A stretch of DNA of 64,000 bases from Alphaproteobacteria bacterium (GTDB taxonomy: Bacteria; Pseudomonadota; Alphaproteobacteria; Rhizobiales; JAJFHC01). Position numbers and translations under genes: made by a program. Under the pieces are notes generated by a model, which saw only the letters and a list, made by a program, of their open reading frames with translations, was not told where the DNA came from and did no database searches. This document shows positions 33,541-41,325 of this stretch, piece after piece. Location of the stretch: NCBI GenBank assembly GCA_021775805.1, contig JAJFHD010000120.1, positions 1 through 64,000 on the forward strand. Reading direction: 5' to 3'. Numbering within the stretch: position 1 is the first letter of the stretch; each line of letters starts with the position of its first letter.

Positions 33541-35157
33541 TTAGCTCCGGATCTTGAGGTGTTCTCTCAACAACGTGTCGATCATCTTTCGTTGTGTCGC
33601 CGTGTCGCCATGTACGACCTCGATGTTGAAATATTTGCCAAGCCCGGTTCCCCGCTTGAGCAGGAGATAATTTGACAGGGAACAGTCATTCCGGCTCGGG
33701 CGCACATGTTCATAGATGACGTTGAGTTTGAGCTTTCGGAGCCGGCCAATTACTTTTGCAGCCTTGGTTCCCTTGCCGTACCGCTCGACGCCCGCGACGA
33801 GCACAGCATTGTCGCCACGTCCGCCGCCCTTTGTCATGAAGCCGCGCATGACCTTGGATGCAGGGCGCGCGGCGGATATGTGCCCCTTGCCGCCCTTCTT
33901 GTCTCCGGAAAAACCCGGAGAATTGCTATGGAGGGCAAAATAATGACCTCCGGCGGTGGGCCTTAGATGGCGCATGATGGTTTTGACATACTTCGGTGAC
34001 GGTGCACGCTGGCCAACGCAATGCTTCGCGTCGGCCGACGATGTGCCGAAGTTACGGTTTGGATCCTGGCCATTGAAGATCCGCGTTTCTGGTCCATCTA
34101 CTGCAATCAACCCGCCGCCGTACTGGGCGACCGCATAGACCGCTGCATCGAAGGCCGAGTTTTCATTGTCATGCAGGATTGCCCAGTACGGGCCGTCCGG
34201 TTTGTTCGGATTTGTCAGGATGTCGAAAGACCAGCGTCGGCCGTTTTCGGTGACGCCGTCCTTTTTCAGGCAAAGGCCGGCTTTGATGATTGCCTTTTTG
34301 TTGCGGGAGATATCCGGCTCGGTCTCCCCTTTCACAGGCAGACAGGCGCCGGAAGGCGTGTTTGATGTCACGGGCTGCGGTTGGTCGTCATCCGTCACAT
34401 TAGCCAGACGCAACGGGTTACGGCGCGGCAGGGGAAGACCCCCGTCGGATAGGTCGGGAACCTGCGGTTTATCGATTATCGGCGTTTCTGCAGTTTCATA
34501 GGTATCGGATTCACTTGACGATGCCGGTTGCGGAGGTTCGTTTGCCGGTCCGGTCTGTTTGGCGGCAACAGCGATGACTTTGCTGCCTCCACAACGTTTC
34601 GCATCGCGCTCAAGACCGTCTTTTACGATGAGCCAGCTTTCAAACAATCCCTTGCCGTTACGCTGCATGGCCTTGCCGACGCTTTTCACGCCGTGGGATA
34701 CCTTGACGGCGCATTCGGCGTTTTTCCAGGAACCGGCACCCCACCGGCCATCCACCGATTGAGCGTTGCCCAGGCCGGATTTGCGCATCCGTGCCTGTAA
34801 TAGACAGGTCAGGCCGGTGTTCTTGAGGTCGAAACCGTCCTGCTGGCAGGTGCGCTCCTCATATTCCCTCAACCTTGTGTCTATCTCGCCAAGTGTCAGG
34901 CGTTGGGCGTCGGCACAGGAAACATTGACGAAGGCTCTTGCTTCTTTCAGAAGCCTTTGCGTGATGGAGGGACAGCATTCGGGATCTTGCGCGCACTTCT
35001 CGATGTTTTCGGGCAAGGCCTGAGCCACAGCCGTCGCAACGACAACGGTCCGGCCCGGAGACAAGACGCCGAGCAACAACAAGGCGCCGGTCACGGCCGC
35101 CGCGCCGGCAAGGCGCACACGCCATACTTTGCTGAGGGTGAAGTGTGTATTTGCCAA
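33541..35157 (-). CDS. Secreted protein with M14-carboxypeptidase-like C-terminal domain
   Basis: A 538-residue exported protein. A hydrophobic anchor or signal spans about residues 14-34. Residues 45-200 are Cys-rich and include a peptidoglycan-binding-like patch (QARMRKSGLGNAQSVDGRWG). A Pro/Ser-rich linker follows (about 200-265). The C-terminal domain carries the pattern of zinc carboxypeptidases: HDNE (His329, Glu332) as HxxE, DPNRNF (Asn367, Arg368) in the substrate-binding position, GGHYFALHSN (His405 or His410) as the third ligand, and YFNIEV (Glu513) as a candidate general base. A cell-wall peptide substrate is a reasonable guess but unproven. The ribosome binding site is weak. It heads the accessory block and is convergent with puuE. 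Confidence 0.72.
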   Translation of the reverse strand: MANTHFTLSKVWRVRLAGAAAVTGALLLLGVLSPGRTVVVATAVAQALPENIEKCAQDPECCPSITQRLLKEARAFVNVSCADAQRLTLGEIDTRLREYEERTCQQDGFDLKNTGLTCLLQARMRKSGLGNAQSVDGRWGAGSWKNAECAVKVSHGVKSVGKAMQRNGKGLFESWLIVKDGLERDAKRCGGSKVIAVAAKQTGPANEPPQPASSSESDTYETAETPIIDKPQVPDLSDGGLPLPRRNPLRLANVTDDDQPQPVTSNTPSGACLPVKGETEPDISRNKKAIIKAGLCLKKDGVTENGRRWSFDILTNPNKPDGPYWAILHDNENSAFDAAVYAVAQYGGGLIAVDGPETRIFNGQDPNRNFGTSSADAKHCVGQRAPSPKYVKTIMRHLRPTAGGHYFALHSNSPGFSGDKKGGKGHISAARPASKVMRGFMTKGGGRGDNAVLVAGVERYGKGTKAAKVIGRLRKLKLNVIYEHVRPSRNDCSLSNYLLLKRGTGLGKYFNIEVVHGDTATQRKMIDTLLREHLKIRS

Positions 35158-35280
35158 GGGTGATTCGTTTCCCAGATACCGCTCGAAGGAGTCTAATCCA
35201 GCTTGGATTCCCCGTCATGTGGTAATTTTGTGGCAGTCGCAAAAGGGTCCATACGGTCGCAGTCTGAGACCTGATGCGCT

Positions 35281-35964
35281 CTATTCCTTCTCCATCCTGA
35301 AATATCCCTTCTTGCAATACCCGCTGATCATCACCGCATCGTTGATCGGTCCGTCAATGGTGAAACGGCTGTTGAATTTTTTGCCGGCAATCAGACCGAT
35401 TTTCTTGTTGCCCGCCTTGCCGGTCTTTCTGCCATCCACGGTCAGATTGCCGTTGCGGTCGACGACGCCGCGCAGGGTCCGCTCCCCGATCGAAAATTCA
35501 GCAATGCCGTTGCTGTCTACAGTGACGTCAAACGGACCATAGGTGTCTTTGCATTCCTTGTCCGGGCTCGGTCGTGCCGCACTGGTGTAGCCGCGCATGG
35601 CCCGATAGGCCGCCTGATAAGGATGGCTGTCAGCTGTCGCTGTACCGCCTTTCTTGGCCAGAAACTCTGCCAGTCTTTCCTCGTAGTACGTAACGTTTTC
35701 CATGGCTTCGGGTACCACATCGCCATAGGGGACGAGGTCGTCGTAACATCTGATTTTCGACGCAAATCGTGTCGTCGGATCTTCGGTGGCGTCGGCGTCG
35801 TTGTCACAGGCAATTGCTTTATCGACAAGCCGGTTCAACTCTTCATCTGAAAGCTCAGGCGCTTGCTGGGCATGCAGCGGCAATGCCGCATTGAGAAATA
35901 GTGACGCCGCCAGAGCGAACACAAGGCGTAAACGTCCCGATTTTGACAAATACCGTGCGATCAT
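35281..35964 (-). CDS. Hypothetical exported protein
   Basis: A 227-residue protein with a clear signal peptide (LRLVFALAASLFLNAALPLHA, cleaved after LHA near residue 30 from ATG 35964). The mature part begins with an acidic helical region (APELSDEELNRLVDKAIACD). It ends in a small beta-rich domain (DVTVDSNGIAEFSIGERTL; LTVDGRKTGKAGNKK) that resembles the short beta-sandwich modules found in other alphaproteobacterial periplasmic proteins. I do not recognise the family. Four cysteines could form disulfides. A longer start at 35988 is possible. It lies 123 bp upstream of the M14-like gene on the same strand. Confidence 0.75.
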   Translation of the reverse strand: MIARYLSKSGRLRLVFALAASLFLNAALPLHAQQAPELSDEELNRLVDKAIACDNDADATEDPTTRFASKIRCYDDLVPYGDVVPEAMENVTYYEERLAEFLAKKGGTATADSHPYQAAYRAMRGYTSAARPSPDKECKDTYGPFDVTVDSNGIAEFSIGERTLRGVVDRNGNLTVDGRKTGKAGNKKIGLIAGKKFNSRFTIDGPINDAVMISGYCKKGYFRMEKE

Positions 35965-36118
35965 GGTGTTTTGCTCACTGCTATGCAAATCAAGGATAGC
36001 CGCAATTCAATCCGCTGTCACAGTGATTTCCGGCGTCCGGCGGATGATCGATTGTGGCGCGACGCGTAACTTTGGGTGCTGGTGAACCGGCACCGGATGC
36101 GGAAAGTGAAGTCAGGCG

Positions 36119-36718
36119 ATGCGCCATAGAACATGGAAACCGATTGCGCACGGTTTGTATCCCGGCGTCGACTATGCAAGCCCGAAGCCCTTCGAACGTT
36201 GGCCGAGCCCCCATCTGGAGGCGCTGATTGGCGGCTGGCTGCAGCTCGATCCACCGTGTCTTGAACTGGCGACCCTGGCGCTGACGGAACTGGAGGACCG
36301 CGGCGACGACCTCAAGGCGGCGATGAAGTTCGCGGGTGCCGACCTGGCGCCGATTGCCTGGCTAGGGGCGGCGCGAGACGCAGTAGCGAAGACCCTGCTG
36401 CGACACGACGATGAAACACAAGGCCGGCGCGGCCACGTCTATGTCGTGCTGCGCGGCGGGTTCACCGGCGGCAACGGGTGGTACGGCGCCTATGTAGGGT
36501 CGACACGAAAGCCGGTCGAGAAACGTTTTCTTGAACACCGGCGGGGCGTTCGGGCAGGGCGCGGCTTGCAGCGCCACGGCATCGAACTGCTGTATTCCCT
36601 GTTTGCGCCGTTGAATCCCGTAACAGGGCCGAAAAGGCACCTGATGGAGTGGGAAACCAGGCTTCACGAGGCCATCGCGCCGGTTGTGCCAAAAGTCTCG
36701 GGCGATGTGGCGTTCTAG
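36119..36718 (+). CDS. GIY-YIG superfamily domain protein
   Basis: A 199-residue protein. The N-terminal 100 residues are helical with no recognised domain. From about residue 105 it reads HVYVVLRGG, then GAYVGSTRKPVEKRFLEHRR, the pattern of a GIY-YIG nuclease-like fold (two YV segments, an Arg and a His at the expected spacing). It ends MEWETRLHEAIAP, whose Glu could be the metal ligand. It may be a small nuclease or a degenerate relative. The codon content resembles the GC-rich chromosome more than its secreted neighbours. No partner gene is obvious. Confidence 0.72.
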   Translation: MRHRTWKPIAHGLYPGVDYASPKPFERWPSPHLEALIGGWLQLDPPCLELATLALTELEDRGDDLKAAMKFAGADLAPIAWLGAARDAVAKTLLRHDDETQGRRGHVYVVLRGGFTGGNGWYGAYVGSTRKPVEKRFLEHRRGVRAGRGLQRHGIELLYSLFAPLNPVTGPKRHLMEWETRLHEAIAPVVPKVSGDVAF

Positions 36719-36855
36719 CTCTTGCCGAACGATCCGGAACCGTAGCCTATCGGGAGGACTCTCTGCTATAATGGCATTTCGGAGGCTACCGATTTCGCGG
36801 TATAGTTGTGGCAATACCCTCGACCAACACTACGCCGGTCGAGTCCTGAGTTGAA

Positions 36856-37443
36856 ATGTGGAGTACGATGCGGACGTTTTGTGGTGGGTTGGCGATTTTG
36901 TGCGCCTTGATTTTTTGGGGACAGGCGCCGGCGCAGGCCGATGATGTTAGCGAGTGCATTGCCAGTGAACCGGTGCGTCAGGTGGCGGCCTGCACACGGA
37001 TTGCGCGCAGTCAGGACATCTCGCTGAGAAACCGGGGACTGGCGTACTACAACCGTGGCCGCGGTAACCTGAGCAGACGCCACTTCAAGACCGCCACATC
37101 CGATTTCACACGAGCCCTGCGTGATCTGGGCGAAGATGCCAAAAGCTATTTCGGGCGCGGCGTGGCCTACGTGCACCGGGGCGACTATGTCAAGGCGGTA
37201 CAGGACTTTTCCAGTGCGGTTGAGCTCGATCCAAGCTTCGTCAAGGCCTACTACAACCGTGCTTTTGCCTATGAACGTCTGGGCGAACACAACCTCGCCA
37301 GAAGCGATCACCGCCGGGTGCTCGAACTCGATCCCACAATGGAGAATAGCCAAAAGGCTCTGGATCGCTTGAGTGCTGCCTATGACGGCAGCGCGTGCCG
37401 GGGCGTATTTGCCTTGGGGCAGGGCTGCCGCAATCAGGCTTGA
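36856..37443 (+). CDS. Exported TPR-repeat protein
   Basis: A 195-residue protein with a signal peptide (ILCALIFWGQAPAQA) followed by a short Cys-containing segment (CIASEPVRQVAACTRIA) and about three tetratricopeptide repeats (AYYNRGRGNLSRRHFKTATS; SYFGRGVAYVHRGDYVKAVQ; AYYNRAFAYERLGEHNLARS). It has the same plan as the TPR protein at 38717. TPRs normally bind protein partners. ATG 36856 or ATG 36868 may be the start. An upstream perfect 7-bp inverted repeat (CTCGACC/GGTCGAG, 36819-36843) and TATAAT at 36767-36772 suggest a promoter region. Confidence 0.82.
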   Translation: MWSTMRTFCGGLAILCALIFWGQAPAQADDVSECIASEPVRQVAACTRIARSQDISLRNRGLAYYNRGRGNLSRRHFKTATSDFTRALRDLGEDAKSYFGRGVAYVHRGDYVKAVQDFSSAVELDPSFVKAYYNRAFAYERLGEHNLARSDHRRVLELDPTMENSQKALDRLSAAYDGSACRGVFALGQGCRNQA

Positions 37444-37642
37444 ATTCGGGCGGACCGAATTGATTGGCGATACGGCGAAGGCGCTCCAGGCTGGCGAACA
37501 TTCGATCGACGGCATCGCGGTAGTGGGCGGCACAAAGCCTGCAATAAGTCTGCAGATAAGCCCGCGAATTATAAACGTTTGACACCCGGACTGTGCTGGG
37601 GCGATGCTCAGATTGTGATCCGTCCATTTGGAGGGGAAGGTG

Positions 37643-38236
37643 ATGGTTCGTCTCTTCGGTACTCTTGCACTTTTTGTGCTTTGTTTCGTGACGGTGCTGT
37701 TTCTTGATGCTCGCGTCCCCGGACTGCATGCTCTTGATGGTGTCCATGCTCCCGGAATAGACAGTGGTCAATCCAACCGCATCATCCACGCGCAACTCCG
37801 CGGTTTAGGCCAACCGGGCGAAACACGGCACGGCATGATCATTCGCGCATCGGACCTGCAAAGCAACCTCACCAGCGCCGGGATAGATTTCATCGTATCC
37901 AAAGCCTTTCTGGAAGAATGGCCCGACCCGGAACTAAGAGGCGCCAAAGCCTGTCTCAGACCCATGGCATCGCCACAGATTGAAATTCTGTCAGATCGAC
38001 TTTTTGAATTGGGTCTGGTTCCGGTTTTTGTGGCGAACAGGGAGGAACAAATTCAGGCCCTCCAGCGGGGTACATGTAATCTGCTGGTCGACAACGCCGA
38101 TACGCTCGTTGAGGAACTGAGCCGTTGGGACGACAAAAATGACTACATCATCATGCCAGATCAGGCAGGGGCAGCTGACAGCGACACTTCGTATGGCGTA
38201 AGAAAGCTTAGGTGGAAATGGGAGGACGAATCTTGA
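37643..38236 (+). CDS. Exported protein with partial solute-binding-like domain
   Basis: A 197-residue protein with a signal anchor (GTLALFVLCFVTVLFLDA). Residues 90-165 (GAKACLRPMASPQIEILSDR, then CNLLVDNADTLVEELSRW and DYIIMPD) resemble the second part of a family 3 amino-acid-binding protein such as AapJ. The rest of that fold is missing or unrecognisable, so ligand binding is doubtful. The C-terminal tail ADSDTSYGVRKLRWKWED is shared with the TPR protein at 38717, although the bodies of the two are unrelated. ATG 37643 follows GGAGGGGAAGG. Confidence 0.7.
   Translation: MVRLFGTLALFVLCFVTVLFLDARVPGLHALDGVHAPGIDSGQSNRIIHAQLRGLGQPGETRHGMIIRASDLQSNLTSAGIDFIVSKAFLEEWPDPELRGAKACLRPMASPQIEILSDRLFELGLVPVFVANREEQIQALQRGTCNLLVDNADTLVEELSRWDDKNDYIIMPDQAGAADSDTSYGVRKLRWKWEDES
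38163..38228 (+). repeat. Duplicated gene 3' end, copy A
   Basis: The last about 66 bp of the solute-binding-like gene match 39292-39359 at the end of the TPR gene, in frame, encoding the tail ADSDxSYGxRKLRWKW in both. The match is clearly nucleotide-level, including AGAAAGCT-AGGTGGAAATGG. Confidence 0.8.
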
Positions 38237-38314
38237 GGGGATTGTCGATTGGCACAAGAGAGAACCGTCAGATCAAGGAATAGCGTGATGAAACCGGACA
38301 AGCCTGAATCGCCG

Positions 38315-38518
38315 GATTCTTTAGAAGTGAAGTGGACAGACTCTGCGTGTCCGGCGATGCACCGCATCGCTCTTCGCGCTGTGTCATGTAATCGATCTGC
38401 TATCGCATCCAACCGGGCATTCAATGTCTCTTCAACCGTACCGTGAACCTTCTCGCCCAGGTGGTCCTTGAGGTGATAATTGACTCAGGGTTTCATGATA
38501 GGCATCCTCCTTGGTCAT
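38315..38518 (-). pseudogene. Possible IS256-type transposase N-terminal remnant
   Basis: Reading the minus strand from ATG 38518, an AAGGAGG-containing start gives MTKEDAYHETL. The frame then breaks, and a neighbouring frame continues LKDHLGEKVHGTVEETL, then NARLDAIADRLHDTARRAM and AGHAESVHFTS. This spacing resembles the N-terminal region of IS256/mutator transposases (an LNA-x-DAxADRL block followed by an AGHY-like block). The frame break and loss of all catalytic parts mark it as a relic. The assignment is tentative. Confidence 0.35.
38324..38356 (+). repeat. 33-bp direct repeat, copy A
   Basis: It matches 39370-39402 at 31 of 33 positions. Both start GAAGTGAAGTGGACAG and end TCTGCGTGTCCGGCG. 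Within it GGACA and TGTCC form a short inverted repeat. It follows copy A of the duplicated gene end after about 95 bp of extra sequence. Confidence 0.85.
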
Positions 38519-38716
38519 AGGGGCGGAGATTGCAAAGTCCTCGACGGTTCAGAGGCCCGCGTAGGAAGTGCGTCCAAAGAAGACATATAGTCTTCAAGTG
38601 TTACGTCCACCGCTCCTTTACATGAGGTAAGTTTGAGCCCCCGGCAGTTTCTTCCCTCTGTTCCGGGCCGATAAGCTTGTCCATCGACTTGGACCTATGT
38701 ATAGGAGTGCCGTGCC

Positions 38717-39364
38717 ATGCTAGGAAACCCGACTCATTGTTGCGTTTTGGATATGGTCCGCATCGACCTGATACGTATGGCAGCATTCTCGATTGTCGTG
38801 CTGATGACCTCCCCGGCCTCAGCCGGTTCCTTATCCGACGACTGCTCTGGCAATCACTCCGACCACGATCGCCGTATCAGGGCCTGCACCCAGCTGATCG
38901 AGCAGCCTGGAGCGAGCAACGTGCGCCTTACCGTGGCTTACTACAATCGTGGCCGGTCCTATAGACAACTGGGCGAATATGATAATGCTATTGCGGACTT
39001 CGACAAGGCAATTGAACTATATCCCGAATATGCGAGAGCCTACAACAACCGGGGAATAGCCTATGCGAGCAAAGGCCGGTACACGCGATCGATCGTCAAC
39101 TTCGACAAGGCGATCGAGCTGAAACCGAAGCGTGCCGACTACTACTTCAACAGGGCCCTAACATACAATTTTCTGGGTGATAAGAAGCAAGCCAAAGTGG
39201 ACATCCGTATTTCTCTCTATCTTGATCCGTCCGATAAGAGTGCCAGAAATTTGCTCGAACGCCTTGAAGCATCTGGTACCATTCCAACGAGTCAGGCTGA
39301 AGGAGCCGACAGTGACCCGTCTTACGGCGAAAGAAAGCTGAGGTGGAAATGGAAAGACGGGTAG
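38717..39364 (+). CDS. Exported TPR-repeat protein
   Basis: A 215-residue protein with a hydrophobic export segment (LIRMAAFSIVVLMTSPASA), a Cys-containing linker (CSGNHSDHDRRIRACTQLIE) and three TPR units (AYYNRGRSYRQLGEYDNAIA; AYNNRGIAYASKGRYTRSIV; YYFNRALTYNFLGDKKQAKV). The plan matches the TPR protein at 36856, so the two are probably paralogues. The last 20 residues, GADSDPSYGERKLRWKW plus KDG, repeat the tail of the unrelated protein at 37643. ATG 38717 has AGGAG at some distance; ATG 38753 is an alternative. Confidence 0.82.
   Translation: MLGNPTHCCVLDMVRIDLIRMAAFSIVVLMTSPASAGSLSDDCSGNHSDHDRRIRACTQLIEQPGASNVRLTVAYYNRGRSYRQLGEYDNAIADFDKAIELYPEYARAYNNRGIAYASKGRYTRSIVNFDKAIELKPKRADYYFNRALTYNFLGDKKQAKVDIRISLYLDPSDKSARNLLERLEASGTIPTSQAEGADSDPSYGERKLRWKWKDG
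39292..39359 (+). repeat. Duplicated gene 3' end, copy B
   Basis: Counterpart of 38163-38228. Here the duplicated coding tail is followed after only about 10 bp by the 33-bp repeat at 39370. Confidence 0.8.
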
Positions 39365-39369
39365 TGAAA

Positions 39370-39402
39370 GAAGTGAAGTGGACAGGGTCTGCGTGTCCGG
39401 CG
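39370..39402 (+). repeat. 33-bp direct repeat, copy B
   Basis: It matches 38324-38356 with two differences. It lies between the TPR gene and the start of the next exported protein, in a leader region that is unlikely to be translated. Confidence 0.85.
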
Positions 39403-39441
39403 CGAACAATCTTTCCGCGACCGCATGCAGCAAGGCTCCTA

Positions 39442-40386
39442 ATGAGACATTGCCTCCGGGTTGTCGCAGTGTCGCAAAACGCCGTTTTTATGGCCGCTAT
39501 TTTGGTTCTTGTCGCGCCAGGTCTTTCCAACGCCCAAAGTGGAAAGCCTGTATCTCGTAATTGCATGACAGCGGAGTCAAATGAAAGGCAGGCAGTGAAA
39601 GCCAAGCTCGTAGAAATGCATCGGCTAACAGATCAGTATACAGATTGTTGGGTGGCAGGAAAAGGCGGCTGTCAGCCAATTCAAGATCTATTGAATGAGG
39701 TCCACCGTAAAATCCGCGAATTGAACAGTAGAGGCCACCAAAAGGTTATGGCGTGTTTTGCGGCAAAGGCAGCCGAACGGAAACGGATAAAGGAAAAGAA
39801 GGACGCCGATCGGAAAAGGATAACGAAAAAGAAGGAAGCCAAGCAAGACGGCGTCAAGACGACGCCCATTGGCAAGTGCGAGTCCGGATCACCGGGCAGC
39901 ACACCTGTCGCCAACCAGGAGTTAAGAGATCCCGACAAGGCGGCATGGGAAGAGCTCAAGGAAAGCGTGTCTGACGAGGCCCTTGGGCGGTACATTGAGC
40001 ATTTTGTGGGTGTCTATGGTGCGCCCCTTTTGATCCTTAAAGATGTTGTGGCGGCCTATGGAGACCAGGTCACAAAGAACGCTTTGACCAGCATTCGAAC
40101 GTCATACGCTGATCATGACAAGAAGATTATTGTTCTTGGCATCGGGCATAATAATGCCTGGCGGAATCCTGATACCGCTCGTCAATGGCTGCGACAAACT
40201 GGCGGTACGATCTGGATTGAGGACGTGAAAACCTCACAGGGGACTTCGGATAAGGGAGTGTTCTGGCATCCGGACCCCGATTTCAAGACAAACAAAAGTC
40301 CAGGCAAGATTACAATGATGCCGCCGCGATGTACCGGTGACCGGCCGTTCGGCAATCAGGATATCGGACCTGTATTGCGCGAGTGA
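39442..40386 (+). CDS. Hypothetical exported protein with charged helical segment
   Basis: A 314-residue protein. A signal peptide (VFMAAILVLVAPGLSNA) is followed by a helical region (KAKLVEMHRLTDQYTDCWVA) and a Lys/Arg/Glu-rich stretch (RKRIKEKKDADRKRITKKKE). A C-terminal globular domain of about 150 residues contains DKKIIVLGIGHNNAWRNPDT, then WLRQTGGTIWIEDVK, HPDPDF and MMPPRCTG. I do not recognise the family. ATG 39442 is chosen because the longer frame upstream runs through the 33-bp repeat. It ends four bases into the open frame of the next gene. Confidence 0.7.
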   Translation: MRHCLRVVAVSQNAVFMAAILVLVAPGLSNAQSGKPVSRNCMTAESNERQAVKAKLVEMHRLTDQYTDCWVAGKGGCQPIQDLLNEVHRKIRELNSRGHQKVMACFAAKAAERKRIKEKKDADRKRITKKKEAKQDGVKTTPIGKCESGSPGSTPVANQELRDPDKAAWEELKESVSDEALGRYIEHFVGVYGAPLLILKDVVAAYGDQVTKNALTSIRTSYADHDKKIIVLGIGHNNAWRNPDTARQWLRQTGGTIWIEDVKTSQGTSDKGVFWHPDPDFKTNKSPGKITMMPPRCTGDRPFGNQDIGPVLRE

Positions 40387-40430
40387 CAGGGCCGATAATC
40401 CTGATTCCAGGGACTTGGGAGGTAAGAGAA

Positions 40431-41183
40431 ATGTCACGTTTTTATCGAGCTGCCGTTCTCCTTCTGATGGGACTGTTCGTCACGACAATGGCGCCTGACA
40501 CAGCCTTCTCGCGGGACATTACACCAAGGGAAATGCGGACAGCTGTGAGAGCGGGTATTTGTCCCGGAAATCTTGCAACAATTTCAAGCTTAAGTTGGGA
40601 GGAAGGGTGCGGCAAATATTACTACAAGGTTACCCACGAGATGAGCCGATGTCGTAGAAAAGTTAATGACATAAACGAGGAAATCAAAGCCTACAACGAG
40701 CTTATCTACAAGTGCCGTGCCGCGAGACGGGGACGTAAACTTGAGGATCAGCGGCTGCGCAGCCAAGACCGCGTCCGCAAGCAAAAAGCCGAACGCCAGC
40801 GACAGAAACGAGAGGAGCAGACACGTCAAAGACAACGCGAATACGAAGAGGAGCAGGAACGGGTTCGTGAACGCGACAGCCGGGACAAGGCGCGAAGGGC
40901 GAGAGAGGAGAGGTTACGACTGGAAGAGGAAGCGCGCAGACTTGCAGAAGAAAACAGGCAAGAAGGGAGAAAAGCCAGGCGACGCGCTGACAAACTTGAG
41001 AAAAATCGACAGGCTGACCGGCATCGTTTGTTTTGCGGGGCTTGGTCGGGCGGAGCGCGATCAGACTGTTTGGCCCTTCCTTATGCGCGGATTCTCCGAA
41101 ATTGCCGCGAAGCATACCAGTATCAGGATTTGGGAACCGAGGGACGGTCATGCAAGAACGTTGGTTTGTGGCCGCCCCGATGA
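40431..41183 (+). CDS. Hypothetical exported coiled-coil protein
   Basis: A 250-residue protein. A signal peptide (AVLLLMGLFVTTMAPDTAFS) is followed by a Cys-containing region (GICPGNLATISSLSWEEGCG). About 100 residues of Arg/Glu/Gln heptads follow (RVRKQKAERQRQKREEQTRQ and similar), predicting a long charged coiled coil, and a small Cys-rich end closes the protein (LFCGAWSGGARSDCLALPY; NCREAY; RSCKNVGLW). ATG 40431 has a perfect GGAGGTAAGAG site. It is probably co-transcribed with the preceding gene (44-bp gap). No function is evident; the shape suggests a periplasmic spacer or cell-wall contact. Confidence 0.75.
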   Translation: MSRFYRAAVLLLMGLFVTTMAPDTAFSRDITPREMRTAVRAGICPGNLATISSLSWEEGCGKYYYKVTHEMSRCRRKVNDINEEIKAYNELIYKCRAARRGRKLEDQRLRSQDRVRKQKAERQRQKREEQTRQRQREYEEEQERVRERDSRDKARRAREERLRLEEEARRLAEENRQEGRKARRRADKLEKNRQADRHRLFCGAWSGGARSDCLALPYARILRNCREAYQYQDLGTEGRSCKNVGLWPPR

Positions 41184-41325
41184 CAGCGGGCAGCGCTACA
41201 GACGCCAGGCGAACCGACGAACATTGATTTGACGGCGTTGCGGATGCGGCTCGTCAGTCTGTTGACTTCCCCCCGGTCAGTTCAAGAACGGATCGTTGGG
41301 CGGTTCTCTCGGGACATCGGCCGCC

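Larger units (their letters stand above)
38237..38716. other. 480-bp gap with repeat and transposase-like remnant
   Basis: I see no intact gene. The gap holds a 33-bp direct repeat (38324-38356), a probable decayed transposase fragment on the minus strand (about 38315-38518) and the promoter of the downstream TPR gene. AGGAG at about 38702 is its likely ribosome binding site. Confidence 0.6.

Noticed and set aside
38249..38446. A 65-codon plus-strand frame containing EVKWTDSACPA
   Set aside because: It lies over the 33-bp repeat and the transposase-like relic, has no ribosome binding site, and its similarity to the leader of the gene at 39442 is explained by the DNA repeat.
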